From contig JAIBAP010000005.1 in assembly GCA_019695115.1 (NCBI GenBank), positions 92,320 to 156,319 on the forward strand: a stretch of 64,000 nucleotides of DNA, written 5' to 3'. This document shows, in pieces, positions 7,844 through 16,249 of this stretch. The notes beneath the pieces are model-generated. The model saw only the letters and a program-made list of their open reading frames with translations. It searched no databases and had not been told where the DNA came from. Each line of letters begins with the position of its first letter. The stretch's first letter is position 1. This stretch comes from Caldilineales bacterium (lineage in GTDB: Bacteria; Chloroflexota; Anaerolineae; J102). Position numbers and translations under genes: made by a program.

Positions 7844-9091
7844 ATGGCCCGCATCCCCACGACCTCGAACGCCGCCGCCAAAGTGCAGGAAAGGCTGAAC
7901 ACGCTCAGCCCGCTTGCCCGCTACTTGCTCGTGTTCGGGGCGGGCCTGCTCATCGGGCTGGTGTTGTTCGGGTGGGTGCTCTTCCCGGTGCAGTGGACGC
8001 AGACCTACCCCAACGATCTGCAAGCCGATATCCAGAACGACTATTTGGCGCTGACGGCAGATAGCTACAACCTGACGGGTGATCTCGACCGGGCGGTGCA
8101 GCGACTGAACTACTGGAAGGCGCTCGACCTGATCCAGATGGCCAATCGGTTCGCCGACCGCCTCCAGGCCGAGGGCAGGGATCAGGAGGCCGGCCGGCTG
8201 CGGGCCTTGATCGAGGACGCCTCGATCTACCAGCTCAGCCTAAGCCCACAGGCAGAGGTGACGCCATCGGCGGGGTCAGCCAGCACCGCCGCCAGCCTCG
8301 ACCCCGCCACACAGCGCCTGTTGCTGTATTTGCTGCTCGGCATCCTGGCCCTGGCTGTGCTGCTGGTGCTCATGCGCCTGCTGCGCATCCCGCTGTTGGG
8401 GCCGCGGCGCGAGGAGGAAGAGGCCGAGGCGGAGCCGGACGAGATCGAGGGAGTGGCGCTGCCGCCCATGCCCGTCCGCAGGCCGCCGCCGCCGCCCGCC
8501 TACACGCCCGTCGCCGTCGAGGAGACGCCGGACGAGGCAGACGACAAGGAGTTGCAGGAGGATGGAGCAGCGGCGGATGAAGAGCAGACGGATGTCGACG
8601 ATTCGAGCGCGGAAGAAGAAGACCTGCCGCCGACAGCGACGCCGACAGCGCCTCCCGCCGGCGCGCCCCCATGGCAGCGCGGCGCCGCCGCCGAGGTTCT
8701 GCGCTTCGACGGCGAACCCTCCTACAACGAAATCCGGGACATCAACGACCGCGGGGAGTATGCCGGCGAGTTCGGCATCGCCAGCGGCAAAGAGGACGCC
8801 GACACACCTGGCGCCGTCTATGCGCTGGAAATCTGGCTCTTCGACAAGAGCGATATTCACACCGTCACCGCCGTGCTGATGCACCCCGACAGCTATGCCG
8901 ACGAAAGCCGTCGCCAGCAGTTGGCCGGGAACTACCAGCCCCTGGCCGCCGAGAACGGCGCCCCCATCCACCTGAACACCAAGTCACTGGAATTGAACGG
9001 GCGCGTGCGGCGGGTCGATTTCGGTCGCGCCGGCAGCAAAGGCCCCACCATCCGCCATCTCGAAGTGGAACTGGAAGGCCGTCGTTTGTAG
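7844..9091 (+). CDS. Unknown membrane protein with two TM segments and a C-terminal beta domain
   Basis: A 415-residue protein. A short cytoplasmic start precedes TM1 (about 25-48). An extracytoplasmic helical segment (50-150, with DLDRAVQRLNYWKALDLIQM) follows, then TM2 (about 165-187). Next comes a long acidic, proline-rich cytoplasmic linker (190-280, with poly-Glu and PPPPP runs). The folded C-terminal domain (about 285-415, starting near EVLRFDGEPSYNEIRDI and ending RHLEVELEGRRL) has alternating hydrophobic strands and may bind a ligand or partner. No enzymatic motif is visible. It is the gene before the CHAT protease, separated by 136 bases, so a functional link is possible but not shown. 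Confidence 0.7.
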   Translation: MARIPTTSNAAAKVQERLNTLSPLARYLLVFGAGLLIGLVLFGWVLFPVQWTQTYPNDLQADIQNDYLALTADSYNLTGDLDRAVQRLNYWKALDLIQMANRFADRLQAEGRDQEAGRLRALIEDASIYQLSLSPQAEVTPSAGSASTAASLDPATQRLLLYLLLGILALAVLLVLMRLLRIPLLGPRREEEEAEAEPDEIEGVALPPMPVRRPPPPPAYTPVAVEETPDEADDKELQEDGAAADEEQTDVDDSSAEEEDLPPTATPTAPPAGAPPWQRGAAAEVLRFDGEPSYNEIRDINDRGEYAGEFGIASGKEDADTPGAVYALEIWLFDKSDIHTVTAVLMHPDSYADESRRQQLAGNYQPLAAENGAPIHLNTKSLELNGRVRRVDFGRAGSKGPTIRHLEVELEGRRL

Positions 9092-9227
9092 CAGCGTTCC
9101 CCCGGCCGGGCTGCCGTGCGGCCCGCCACGACTTCATCGCCACGTCTGCCAGGGCGAGTGGGGAAGAATCTGTGTTCATCCGTGTCATCCGCGTCCACCA
9201 CAATAGCTGTGCGAAAGGAGAACTGCC

Positions 9228-10871
9228 ATGCAATACGTTGATTTCACGATCCGAGTGCAGAAGGACGGCGATGGCTTTTCCGTCCGCGCCGCAGCGGTCG
9301 ACGCGAGCGGCCGCAAGACGGGCGAAGCAGGGCCGGAGCCACTGGACTGGGCCGCGCTCCAGCAGCAACCGGCCTGGGAGAAGATCGCCTTGATCCGCGA
9401 GTCGCCCTTTCAGGTCAAGGCCAGGGACTACACCGAGGTGGGCGGGATGCTGTTCGACGCCCTCTTCCGGGGCCAGGTGTTGCGGCTGTTCACCGGCCTC
9501 TACGACCACGCCGTCGAACCCAGCAAGGACACGGCCCTGCGCCTCCGCCTCGACATCGACGAGCGGTCGCCGGAGGCGGCGGTCGTGCCCTGGGAATTCC
9601 TCTATTGGCGCGACAAACGGCTCCATTTTGCCACCAACAGCCAGATCCTGATGACCCGACAGCTCCTGAACATCGATTACGGAGCCATCGAAGCTCTCAA
9701 GATCGATGGCCTACCGCGAGTCTTGATGGTCATCCCGGAGGGATCGGGGCTGAATACCGATACCGAACGAGAAATCGTCAAGAAGGCGTTGCAGGCGGTG
9801 GGCATCGAACCGGCGCTTCTGGAGGGGAAGGTCGATCTTGGCCGGCTGGACGACGAGCTTGCCGACAACGGCCCCTACCACATCCTCCACTTCATCGGCC
9901 ACGGCGATTTCGAAGAGGATGACGGTGAGGGCATCGGCTACTTGCGCTTCAATTCCCCCGACGATTCTGCCGATGAGGTCTGGATCGAGCACTCCCGCAT
10001 TCAGAACCTGCTCCAGACCTATCGCGATGACCTCCGGCTCGTCATCCTCAATGCCTGCTCGGTCGGCCAGGTCTCGGCCCGGCAGAGCGTCGAACGCACG
10101 GGCCGCGGCTTCGTCGGCATGGCGCCCTCGATCCTCAAGGCCGGCGTCCCGGCCGTCCTGGCCATGCAGTACGAGATCCGCGACACGATCGCCATCCAAT
10201 TTGCCAAGACCCTGTATGAGCGGCTGACCAAAGGCCGTTGGGCCGGGAAGATCGACGCCGCCGTGACTCTGGCCCGCAATGCCTGCTTGCTCATCGACCC
10301 CGACGACCGCGGCTACGCGACCTCGATCCTCTATCTGCGTGCGGAGGATGGCATCATCTTCGACCTGCAGACGCCACCCCCGCAACCCGGTGGCAAACCC
10401 ACGGCCACGACCGGCGACTCCACTCCCTGCCCCGCCCCCGAAAAACCCGACGACGACGTGCTCGCCGCCTACCGCTTCGACACCGCCTCCGGGCTATGGG
10501 GCCGGATGCAGATCGCCCGCAACACCCTGCTGACCCAGAATGACCTCATCAAGCGCCTGGAAGCTCAGGCCGGCCCCATGCAGTTCACCAACCCAGCAGG
10601 GTGGGCGGTTCTGATGATGCAGATCGAGCAAATGAAGACACAGCGGGATGCGGCGCAGAAAGAACTCGAAGGGCAGACGACCGTATTGGCCTGGCTGGTC
10701 TATGGCGAGTGCCAGAAATATGAAGCCAACAAGACCGAGTTGAACGGGCTGCTGGCCAAACCCCAGCGCAACCTGACCGAAAACCGCCGCGTCAGCGAAT
10801 TCAAGAGGGCCATCGCCGAATACGAAGACCTGGCCAAAGAGACAAAGCCCTACTTCGACAGCCCGGCGTGA
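9228..10871 (+). CDS. CHAT-domain (caspase-like) protease
   Basis: A 547-residue protein. The N-terminal 110 residues look like a small beta-rich domain. The CHAT domain spans about 105-385 with the catalytic dyad visible: HFIGHGDF (His225) and LVILNACSVGQ (Cys277), followed by the conserved GFVGMAPSILKAGVPAVLAMQYEI region and a late strand (SILYLRAEDGIIFDL). A proline-rich linker (about 383-410) joins a C-terminal helical domain (about 415-547) with no known motif, possibly an effector-associated or partner-binding module. CHAT proteases cut partner proteins in bacterial conflict and cell-death systems (for example TPR-CHAT with gasdermins or Cas7-11), but no gasdermin or CRISPR gene is adjacent. 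AAGGAG lies seven bases before the ATG. Confidence 0.88.
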   Translation: MQYVDFTIRVQKDGDGFSVRAAAVDASGRKTGEAGPEPLDWAALQQQPAWEKIALIRESPFQVKARDYTEVGGMLFDALFRGQVLRLFTGLYDHAVEPSKDTALRLRLDIDERSPEAAVVPWEFLYWRDKRLHFATNSQILMTRQLLNIDYGAIEALKIDGLPRVLMVIPEGSGLNTDTEREIVKKALQAVGIEPALLEGKVDLGRLDDELADNGPYHILHFIGHGDFEEDDGEGIGYLRFNSPDDSADEVWIEHSRIQNLLQTYRDDLRLVILNACSVGQVSARQSVERTGRGFVGMAPSILKAGVPAVLAMQYEIRDTIAIQFAKTLYERLTKGRWAGKIDAAVTLARNACLLIDPDDRGYATSILYLRAEDGIIFDLQTPPPQPGGKPTATTGDSTPCPAPEKPDDDVLAAYRFDTASGLWGRMQIARNTLLTQNDLIKRLEAQAGPMQFTNPAGWAVLMMQIEQMKTQRDAAQKELEGQTTVLAWLVYGECQKYEANKTELNGLLAKPQRNLTENRRVSEFKRAIAEYEDLAKETKPYFDSPA

Positions 10872-10902
10872 TCGCCAGACCAGCCCTCCGCCCCCCCCTC
10901 CC

Positions 10903-10926
10903 TGCGTCCCTGCGTCCCTGCGTCTC
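10903..10926 (+). repeat. Octamer tandem repeat (TGCGTCCC, three units)
   Basis: Three TGCGTCCC-type octamers lie ten bases before the ATG of the hydrolase gene. A looser form of the same motif fills the leader of the CapA/M23 gene (25780-25820). The leader is pyrimidine-rich and has no Shine-Dalgarno sequence. Confidence 0.6.
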
Positions 10927-10936
10927 CCCTCCCCCC

Positions 10937-11710
10937 ATGCCCCCCCCGGCCGCCACCCTTCACTACCTCGGCCACGCCACCCTCATGGTCGAGATGAACG
11001 GCCGCAGCATCCTCACCGACCCAGTTCTCGGCGACCGCGTCTTCCACCTGCGGCGCCGCCGTCTCTCTGGCCGGCACTGGTACCAGCGCCAGAGCGAGCC
11101 TGACCTCCTCCTCCTCTCACACCTCCACCTCGACCACCTCCATCTGCCCAGCCTGCGCAAACTGCCCGCCCACCTGACCATCGTCGTCCCGCGCGGGGCC
11201 GGCGCCTGGCTGCGCTTCGTCATCCCCCAGACCATCGTCGAACTTGGCCCCGGCGAGGACCTGACCCTGGGCGACATCACCATCACCGCCACCCCCGCCC
11301 TCCACAACAGCAAGGCCGGCCTGTTCTTCGCCCTTCTCGACCTCGCCCAGGGCTATCTCATCCGCGGCGCCCGCACCATCTACTTCCCCGGCGACACCGA
11401 CCTCTTCCCCGAAATGGCGGCCATCGGCGACGCCGGCCTCGACCTGGCCCTGATGCCGGTGTGGGGATGGGGGCCAACCCTGGGCGCCGGCCATCTCGAC
11501 CCCTACCGCGCCGCCCAGGCCCTGGCCTTGCTCCGCCCCCGGCTTGCCATCCCCATCCACTGGGCCAGCTTCCGGCCCCTCGGCGCCATCTGGGAGCGAG
11601 CCAGCTTCCTCCACAGCCCCGGCCCCGAATTCCAACGCCTGGCCGCCGCGCACGCCCCTGACACCGCCATCCACCTCGTCGCCCCCGGCGACAGCTTCGA
11701 CCTGCGGTAA
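10937..11710 (+). CDS. Metallo-beta-lactamase-fold hydrolase (UlaG-like)
   Basis: A 257-residue cytoplasmic protein. TLHYLGHATLMVEMNGRSIL is the typical UlaG/NAPE-PLD-like start. The zinc motif HLHLDH follows, then TPALHNSK, the GDTD strand (YFPGDTDLF) and a late His (IPIHWASF). The family includes lactonases and phosphodiesterases acting on small metabolites; the substrate is not predictable. The ATG at 10937 is preferred to an earlier in-frame start that overlaps the CHAT stop, because the extra residues are encoded by the octamer repeats and the fold begins just after this ATG. Confidence 0.82.
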   Translation: MPPPAATLHYLGHATLMVEMNGRSILTDPVLGDRVFHLRRRRLSGRHWYQRQSEPDLLLLSHLHLDHLHLPSLRKLPAHLTIVVPRGAGAWLRFVIPQTIVELGPGEDLTLGDITITATPALHNSKAGLFFALLDLAQGYLIRGARTIYFPGDTDLFPEMAAIGDAGLDLALMPVWGWGPTLGAGHLDPYRAAQALALLRPRLAIPIHWASFRPLGAIWERASFLHSPGPEFQRLAAAHAPDTAIHLVAPGDSFDLR

Positions 11711-11718
11711 CAGAATAG

Positions 11719-11801
11719 AGGTGCGACGCACTTCACGAGCGGCGATGACCCAGATTTCAGCACCATGCAAGTCATGAAGTCGCTCGAAGTGCGTCGCACC
11801 T
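11719..11801. repeat. 83-bp MITE-like inverted repeat
   Basis: Perfect 16-bp arms (AGGTGCGACGCACTTC at 11719-11734 and its complement at 11786-11801) continue into an imperfect match over about 30 bases, so the whole element can fold into one long hairpin. It starts nine bases after a stop codon. The core AGGTGCG/CGCACCT recurs at about 51946-51960, where it encodes part of the NuoF-like C-terminus. Confidence 0.8.
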
Positions 11802-11822
11802 GAACTGATACAAAAGCGGATC

Positions 11823-13994
11823 ATGGATCAACCTTCACCCTCGCCTCGCCCCGATCTCGCGCCCTTCTTCGCTCCGACCGGGGTCGCTGTCGTCGGCGCC
11901 TCGGCCACGCCCGGCAAACTCGGCTACGGCGTCCTCCACAACCTCATCCGCCAGGGCTACCGGGGCGCCGTCCACCCCGTCAATGCCCGCTGCACCGCCG
12001 GCGAGACCCTCCTCGGCCTCCCCTGCTACCCCGACCTGGCCCTCGTCCCCGACCCCGTCGATCTCGCCGTCATCATCGTCCCCGCCCCGGCCGTGGCCCA
12101 GGTCCTGCGCAGCTGTGGCCGCCGCGCCATCCCCGCCGCCATCATCCTCTCCGGCGGCTTTGCCGAGGCCGGCGCCGAGGGCGAGAGCCGACAGGCCGAG
12201 ATCAGCGCCATCGCCCGCGCGCACGGCATCCGCTTGATCGGCCCCAACTGCGCCGGCGTCCTTCACACCGGCAGCCGGCTCGACGCCACCTTCATCGAGC
12301 ACATGCCCGACCCCGGCCCCCTTGCCTTCCTCTCGCAATCGGGGGCCATCGGCGGCGCCCTCATCGACTGGGCCAAAGGCCACGGCGTGGGCGTGTGCTA
12401 CTTCGCCAGCCTGGGCAACATGGCCGACGTCAACGAAAGCGACCTGGTGGCGCAACTGGCCGACGACCCCGCCGCCGGCGTCATCGCCCTCTACCTCGAG
12501 GGCCTGGGCAACGGCCGCCGCTTCCTCGAAGTCGCCGCCCAGACCGCCCGCCACAAACCCATCGTCGTCCTCAAAGCCGGCCGCACCGCCGCTGGCGCCG
12601 CCGCCGTCTCCTCGCACACCGCCAGCCTGGCCGGCTCCGACGCCGCCTACCGCGCCGCCTTCCGGCAGCATGGCATCGTCGTGGCCGACGACACCGACGA
12701 GCTTTTCGGCGCCGCCGTGGCCCTGGCCTACCAGCCCACCCCCGCCGCCCCGGCCGGGCGACCGCGCGTCGCCATCCTCACCAACGCCGGCGGGCCGGGC
12801 GCCATCGCCGCCGACGCCCTGGCCGGCGGCGGCCTGCTCGTCCCCCCGCCCGACCCCGCCACCCTGACCGCCCTGCGCGCCGCCCTCGGCCCCAGCCCCC
12901 AACTTCGCAACCCCTTCGACCTCCTCGGCGCCGCCTCCACCCCCGAATTCAGCGCCGCCGCCCGCCTCCTCCTGGCCGAAAACGCCTACGACGCCCTCCT
13001 CGTCGTCCTCGTCCCCAACACCGCCAGCGACCCCGTCGGCATCGCCGACGCCCTCGCCCAGGTCAGCGCCGAGCAGCGCCACCCTCCCGGCGGCGTCCCC
13101 AAACCCGTCTACGTCTGCTACATGGGCGACATCAGCGTGCGCGCCGGTCGCCTGCGCCTGCACCAACACCGCCTGCCGCCCTTTGCCTTCCCCGAAGCCG
13201 CCGCCCGCGCCCTGGCCGCCGCCTGGGCCTGGCGGCAGTGGCAGAACCGGCCGCCCGCCGTCCCCGAACCCATCCCGGCCCTGCCCCCGACCCTCCACAG
13301 CCGCCTGCACGACTTCAGCGCCGCCGGACGGCTCGCCCTGACCGAGACCGAACTCTACCCCCTCCTGGCCGATCTCGACCTCCCCCTCGCCCCCGCCCGC
13401 CTGGCCCGCAGCGCCGACGAAGCCGCCGCCCATGCCATCCGTCTCGGCTCGCCCGTCGCCCTCAAGATCGCCTCGCCCGACCTCATCCACAAATCCGACG
13501 CCGGCGGCGTCATCCTGGGGCTAGATGGCCCGGCCGCCGTCGCCGCCGCCTACCGCCGCCTGCTCGCCGGATTGGAGCACAGCCACCCCGGCATCGCCAT
13601 CGATGGCGCCCTCGTCCAGAAAATGGCCGCCCCCGGCGCCGAAGTCATCATCGGCGCCCGCCGCGACCCCACCTTCGGCCCCATGCTCCTCTTCGGCGGC
13701 GGCGGCGTCTACGTCGAAGCCTTTGCCGATTTCGCCCTGCGCACCGCCCCCCTGTCCGTAACCGAGGCGCGGGCGATGATGGCCGAAACGGTGGCCGGGC
13801 GGCTGCTGGAGGGTGCGCGCGGCCGTCCTCCCGCCGACCTCGACGCCCTCGCCCACCTCATGGCCCGCATCGCCGGCCTGGCCTGCGCCGCCCCCGAACT
13901 GGCTGAGATCGAATTCAACCCCGTCATCGTCCACCCCGCCGGCCAGGGCCTGACCATCGTCGATGCCCGCGCCCTCCTCGTCCCTGCCTCCTGA
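11823..13994 (+). CDS. ADP-forming acetate/acyl-CoA ligase (fused alpha-beta subunits)
   Basis: A 723-residue enzyme of the acyl-CoA synthetase (NDP-forming) family, which makes ATP from acyl-CoA, ADP and phosphate or runs in reverse. The CoA-binding Rossmann domain (about 12-110) has VAVVGASATPGKLGY. The succinyl-CoA-synthetase-like ligase domains follow, with IGPNCAGVLH and SQSGAIGGAL. The phosphohistidine loop is at SSHTASLAGSD (His265). The C-terminal ATP-grasp domain (about 500-723) contains VALKIASPDLIHKSDAGGV and IEFNPVIVHP. There is no acetyltransferase domain of the Pat type. The stop overlaps the biotin ligase start by one base, so the two are coupled. Acyl substrate unknown; acetate or branched-chain acids are typical. 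Confidence 0.88.
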   Translation: MDQPSPSPRPDLAPFFAPTGVAVVGASATPGKLGYGVLHNLIRQGYRGAVHPVNARCTAGETLLGLPCYPDLALVPDPVDLAVIIVPAPAVAQVLRSCGRRAIPAAIILSGGFAEAGAEGESRQAEISAIARAHGIRLIGPNCAGVLHTGSRLDATFIEHMPDPGPLAFLSQSGAIGGALIDWAKGHGVGVCYFASLGNMADVNESDLVAQLADDPAAGVIALYLEGLGNGRRFLEVAAQTARHKPIVVLKAGRTAAGAAAVSSHTASLAGSDAAYRAAFRQHGIVVADDTDELFGAAVALAYQPTPAAPAGRPRVAILTNAGGPGAIAADALAGGGLLVPPPDPATLTALRAALGPSPQLRNPFDLLGAASTPEFSAAARLLLAENAYDALLVVLVPNTASDPVGIADALAQVSAEQRHPPGGVPKPVYVCYMGDISVRAGRLRLHQHRLPPFAFPEAAARALAAAWAWRQWQNRPPAVPEPIPALPPTLHSRLHDFSAAGRLALTETELYPLLADLDLPLAPARLARSADEAAAHAIRLGSPVALKIASPDLIHKSDAGGVILGLDGPAAVAAAYRRLLAGLEHSHPGIAIDGALVQKMAAPGAEVIIGARRDPTFGPMLLFGGGGVYVEAFADFALRTAPLSVTEARAMMAETVAGRLLEGARGRPPADLDALAHLMARIAGLACAAPELAEIEFNPVIVHPAGQGLTIVDARALLVPAS

Positions 13995-14725
13995 TGCTCC
14001 TCCTCCGCTTCCCTTCCCTGCCCTCCACCCAAGACTGGCTGCGCCATTGGGCCAGATTGGGCGCCGCCGAGGGCTTGGCCGTCCAGTCCGCTGAACAGAC
14101 GGCCGGCCGGGGCCGGCTCGACCGCTCGTGGTGGTCGCCGTCCGGCGGCGGCCTCTACCTGTCGGTCCTCCTGCGCCCCGCCATCCCCCTGGGCCGCGCC
14201 TCCCACCTGACCATGCTCGTCTCGCTGGCTGCCATCGACGCCTGCCGGACCGTGGCCCAGGTCGATCCCCGCCCCAAATGGCCCAACGACCTCCTCGTTT
14301 CGGGCCGCAAGCTGGCGGGCGTGCTGACCGAGATCGAAGCCAACGATGACCGCCTGCACTTTGCCATCATCGGCCTGGGCTTGAACGTGAACATGTCCTT
14401 TGCCCACACCCCCCTGGCCGAAACCGCCATCAGCCTGAGCGAAGCCGCCGGTCGCGAGATCGACATCGAGGCCGTGCGCGACGCCTTCCTGACCGCTCTG
14501 GAAAGGCGCTACCGGCGCTTCACAGCCGGCGAATCACCTCTGGCCGAATGGCAAGGGCGGCTGGAGCCGTTGGGCCGCCGCGTTCGCGTCCAGATGGATG
14601 GCCGGCCCGAGCTTATCGGCAGGGCCAGCGGCGTTCATCCCGACGGCGGTTTGCTGGTCGAAGACGACGCCGGCCTCGTCCACACCCTCTGGGCCGGCGA
14701 TGTGATCCCTCTCCCTGACCCCTGA
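13994..14725 (+). CDS. birA: Biotin--[acetyl-CoA-carboxylase] ligase (no DNA-binding domain)
   Basis: A 243-residue biotin protein ligase, which activates biotin to biotinyl-AMP and transfers it to carrier-protein lysines. Diagnostic segments are the biotinyl-AMP loop GRGRLDRSWWSPSGG, the strand GLYLSVLLRP, KWPNDLLVSGRKLAGVLTE and GLGLNVN. A short C-terminal SH3-like domain is present (about 195-243). It lacks the N-terminal winged helix of E. coli BirA, so it is a group I ligase without repressor function. Its ATG overlaps the stop of the acyl-CoA ligase gene. Confidence 0.92.
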   Translation: MLLLRFPSLPSTQDWLRHWARLGAAEGLAVQSAEQTAGRGRLDRSWWSPSGGGLYLSVLLRPAIPLGRASHLTMLVSLAAIDACRTVAQVDPRPKWPNDLLVSGRKLAGVLTEIEANDDRLHFAIIGLGLNVNMSFAHTPLAETAISLSEAAGREIDIEAVRDAFLTALERRYRRFTAGESPLAEWQGRLEPLGRRVRVQMDGRPELIGRASGVHPDGGLLVEDDAGLVHTLWAGDVIPLPDP

Positions 14726-14728
14726 CCC

Positions 14729-16039
14729 GTGCCTTCATCGTTCGACTTCAACTGGAACGAAGGCGAGGATGGCGGCTTCGACGCTCGACGCGCCGACTAC
14801 CAGCCGCCGCCGGCCATCGTCCGCGCCGACGCACCCCCCGCCGAACCGGCCCTGCCCCGGCCAGAGGGCAGGGGACGCCTGGGGCGGTTGGGCTTGCTGG
14901 TCATCGGCGTCGCCCTGGGCATGGTGGTGGGGTTGGCTGCCCTGGGTTGGCAGGGCCAGGCCGCGGCCCGCAACGATGTCGCCCCCCTCTTCACCCTCGT
15001 GCAGCAGGCGCTGGCCGATGGCGATGCGGACATCTACCGCAGCCTTTTCGATGAGACGCAGCCGGAGTATGGCGACGCTGCCGCGGCAAGCATGGCGCAG
15101 ACGGCCCTTCTCAGCGACGCCGAGGCGCCGCCGCGCCTGACCGGTCTGCGCATCAGCGGCGATGAAGCCGAGGCCGAGATCGAGACCCGCTACCAGGGCA
15201 AGCCCTACCGGCGGGTCGAGACAATCCGCCGCCGCAATGGGCAATGGCGGCTATCCCTGCCCGACGACAGCGGCTGGGGCGCGACCTCGGCCGAAGAGGG
15301 ACAAACCATCACTCTGCATGTGCACGGCAAGGATGCCGACCTGGCTCGCCTGCTGCCGCGGCTGGAGACCATCGCCGAGGGCTTCTGCCGGCGCTACAAC
15401 CCGCCCCCGCCCTGCCAGATCGACCTCACCCTGGCCGCCGACGCCGACCTGCTGCCCTTCACACCCGGCGGTGGGGCCTTGCCGCCCTCGCAATCCCTCG
15501 CCCGATTGCAAAACAGGGACAGCCTACGATGGGTGACTCAGTTGGGCGAGGACGCCGATGGGACGAATGGCCCTATCCCACTTCGCTTTCCTTCCCCACG
15601 CCTGGTGGGGCTGAATGGGCGCGAGCCGCACCCCTTGTGGTGGTTGGGCGTCAGTGAGGCCATTGGCGATGTCATCGCCCGGCGGGCGTTGGGGCCGGTT
15701 ATCGGCGAAGCGCAAGCTGTGTTTACGGCATGGGCGGCGCTGGCCGGGGATGTGGCCATCTGGGCCGAGCGATTCAGCGAGGTCAGGCTGCCGTCGGGGG
15801 ATGAAAGCGCCAGGCCGGCAGACCCGGCCGAGATCGGGCGCAACCAGCTCACGCCTCATCTCGGCCAGCGTCAGGCCGCCCGCGCCTTTGCCCTGCGCCT
15901 GCACGAACGCTTCGGCGAGGCCAAAACCCTGGCCTGGCTGCTAAGCCTGCGCGGGCAGACCCTGGCCGCCGCTTCTCCGGCCATCGACGACCTGACCATC
16001 GACCAACTGCGCCAGGTAGGGCGTGCGGGGAGCGACTGA
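14729..16039 (+). CDS. Unknown single-pass membrane protein
   Basis: A 436-residue protein starting at GTG three bases after the biotin ligase stop. A hydrophilic N-terminal tail (1-50) precedes one TM segment (about 52-75, LGLLVIGVALGMVVGLAALGW). The long extracytoplasmic part begins with an NTF2-like segment (about 82-170: VAPLFTLVQQALADGDADIYRSLFDE, then a basic strand region RRVETIRRRNGQWRLSL), a fold often used as a ligand pocket. The C-terminal part (about 190-430) has RLLPRLETIAEGFCRRY and WWLGVSEAIGDVIARR, and resembles peptidase-MA-like substrate-handling regions, but no HExxH motif is visible. Function not recognised. Co-transcription with the two preceding genes is likely from spacing. 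Confidence 0.7.
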   Translation: MPSSFDFNWNEGEDGGFDARRADYQPPPAIVRADAPPAEPALPRPEGRGRLGRLGLLVIGVALGMVVGLAALGWQGQAAARNDVAPLFTLVQQALADGDADIYRSLFDETQPEYGDAAAASMAQTALLSDAEAPPRLTGLRISGDEAEAEIETRYQGKPYRRVETIRRRNGQWRLSLPDDSGWGATSAEEGQTITLHVHGKDADLARLLPRLETIAEGFCRRYNPPPPCQIDLTLAADADLLPFTPGGGALPPSQSLARLQNRDSLRWVTQLGEDADGTNGPIPLRFPSPRLVGLNGREPHPLWWLGVSEAIGDVIARRALGPVIGEAQAVFTAWAALAGDVAIWAERFSEVRLPSGDESARPADPAEIGRNQLTPHLGQRQAARAFALRLHERFGEAKTLAWLLSLRGQTLAAASPAIDDLTIDQLRQVGRAGSD

Positions 16040-16137
16040 CAAGAGCATGATGGTTGCGCGGGCTACTTTCGCATCGATTCGGGCGATTTGAAGCCACGAT
16101 TGATCGCCAGGTTGATTTGTTAGGAAGGTCATCGACC

Positions 16138-16249
16138 GTGAAACGTGAAACGTGAAGCGTGAAACGTGAAACGTGAGAAGACGTCGGCGCTTTTCACGCC
16201 TCACGCCTCACGCCTCACGCCTCACGCCTCACGCCTCACGCCTCACGCC
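16138..16249. repeat. Two facing heptamer arrays (GTGAAAC x5; TCACGCC x8)
   Basis: GTGAAAC-type heptamers run from 16138 to 16172 and TCACGCC heptamers from 16194 to 16249. They are partly complementary (GTGA against TCAC), so the whole stretch could pair as a loose hairpin. It lies between two converging genes. The right array supplies the final codons and stop of the metallophosphoesterase gene (16243). Confidence 0.85.

Noticed and set aside
11835..13490. Long leftward open frame opposite the acyl-CoA ligase (551 residues)
   Set aside because: Gly/Glu/Ala-rich shadow caused by the third-position GC bias of the real gene, which has full family motifs on the other strand.
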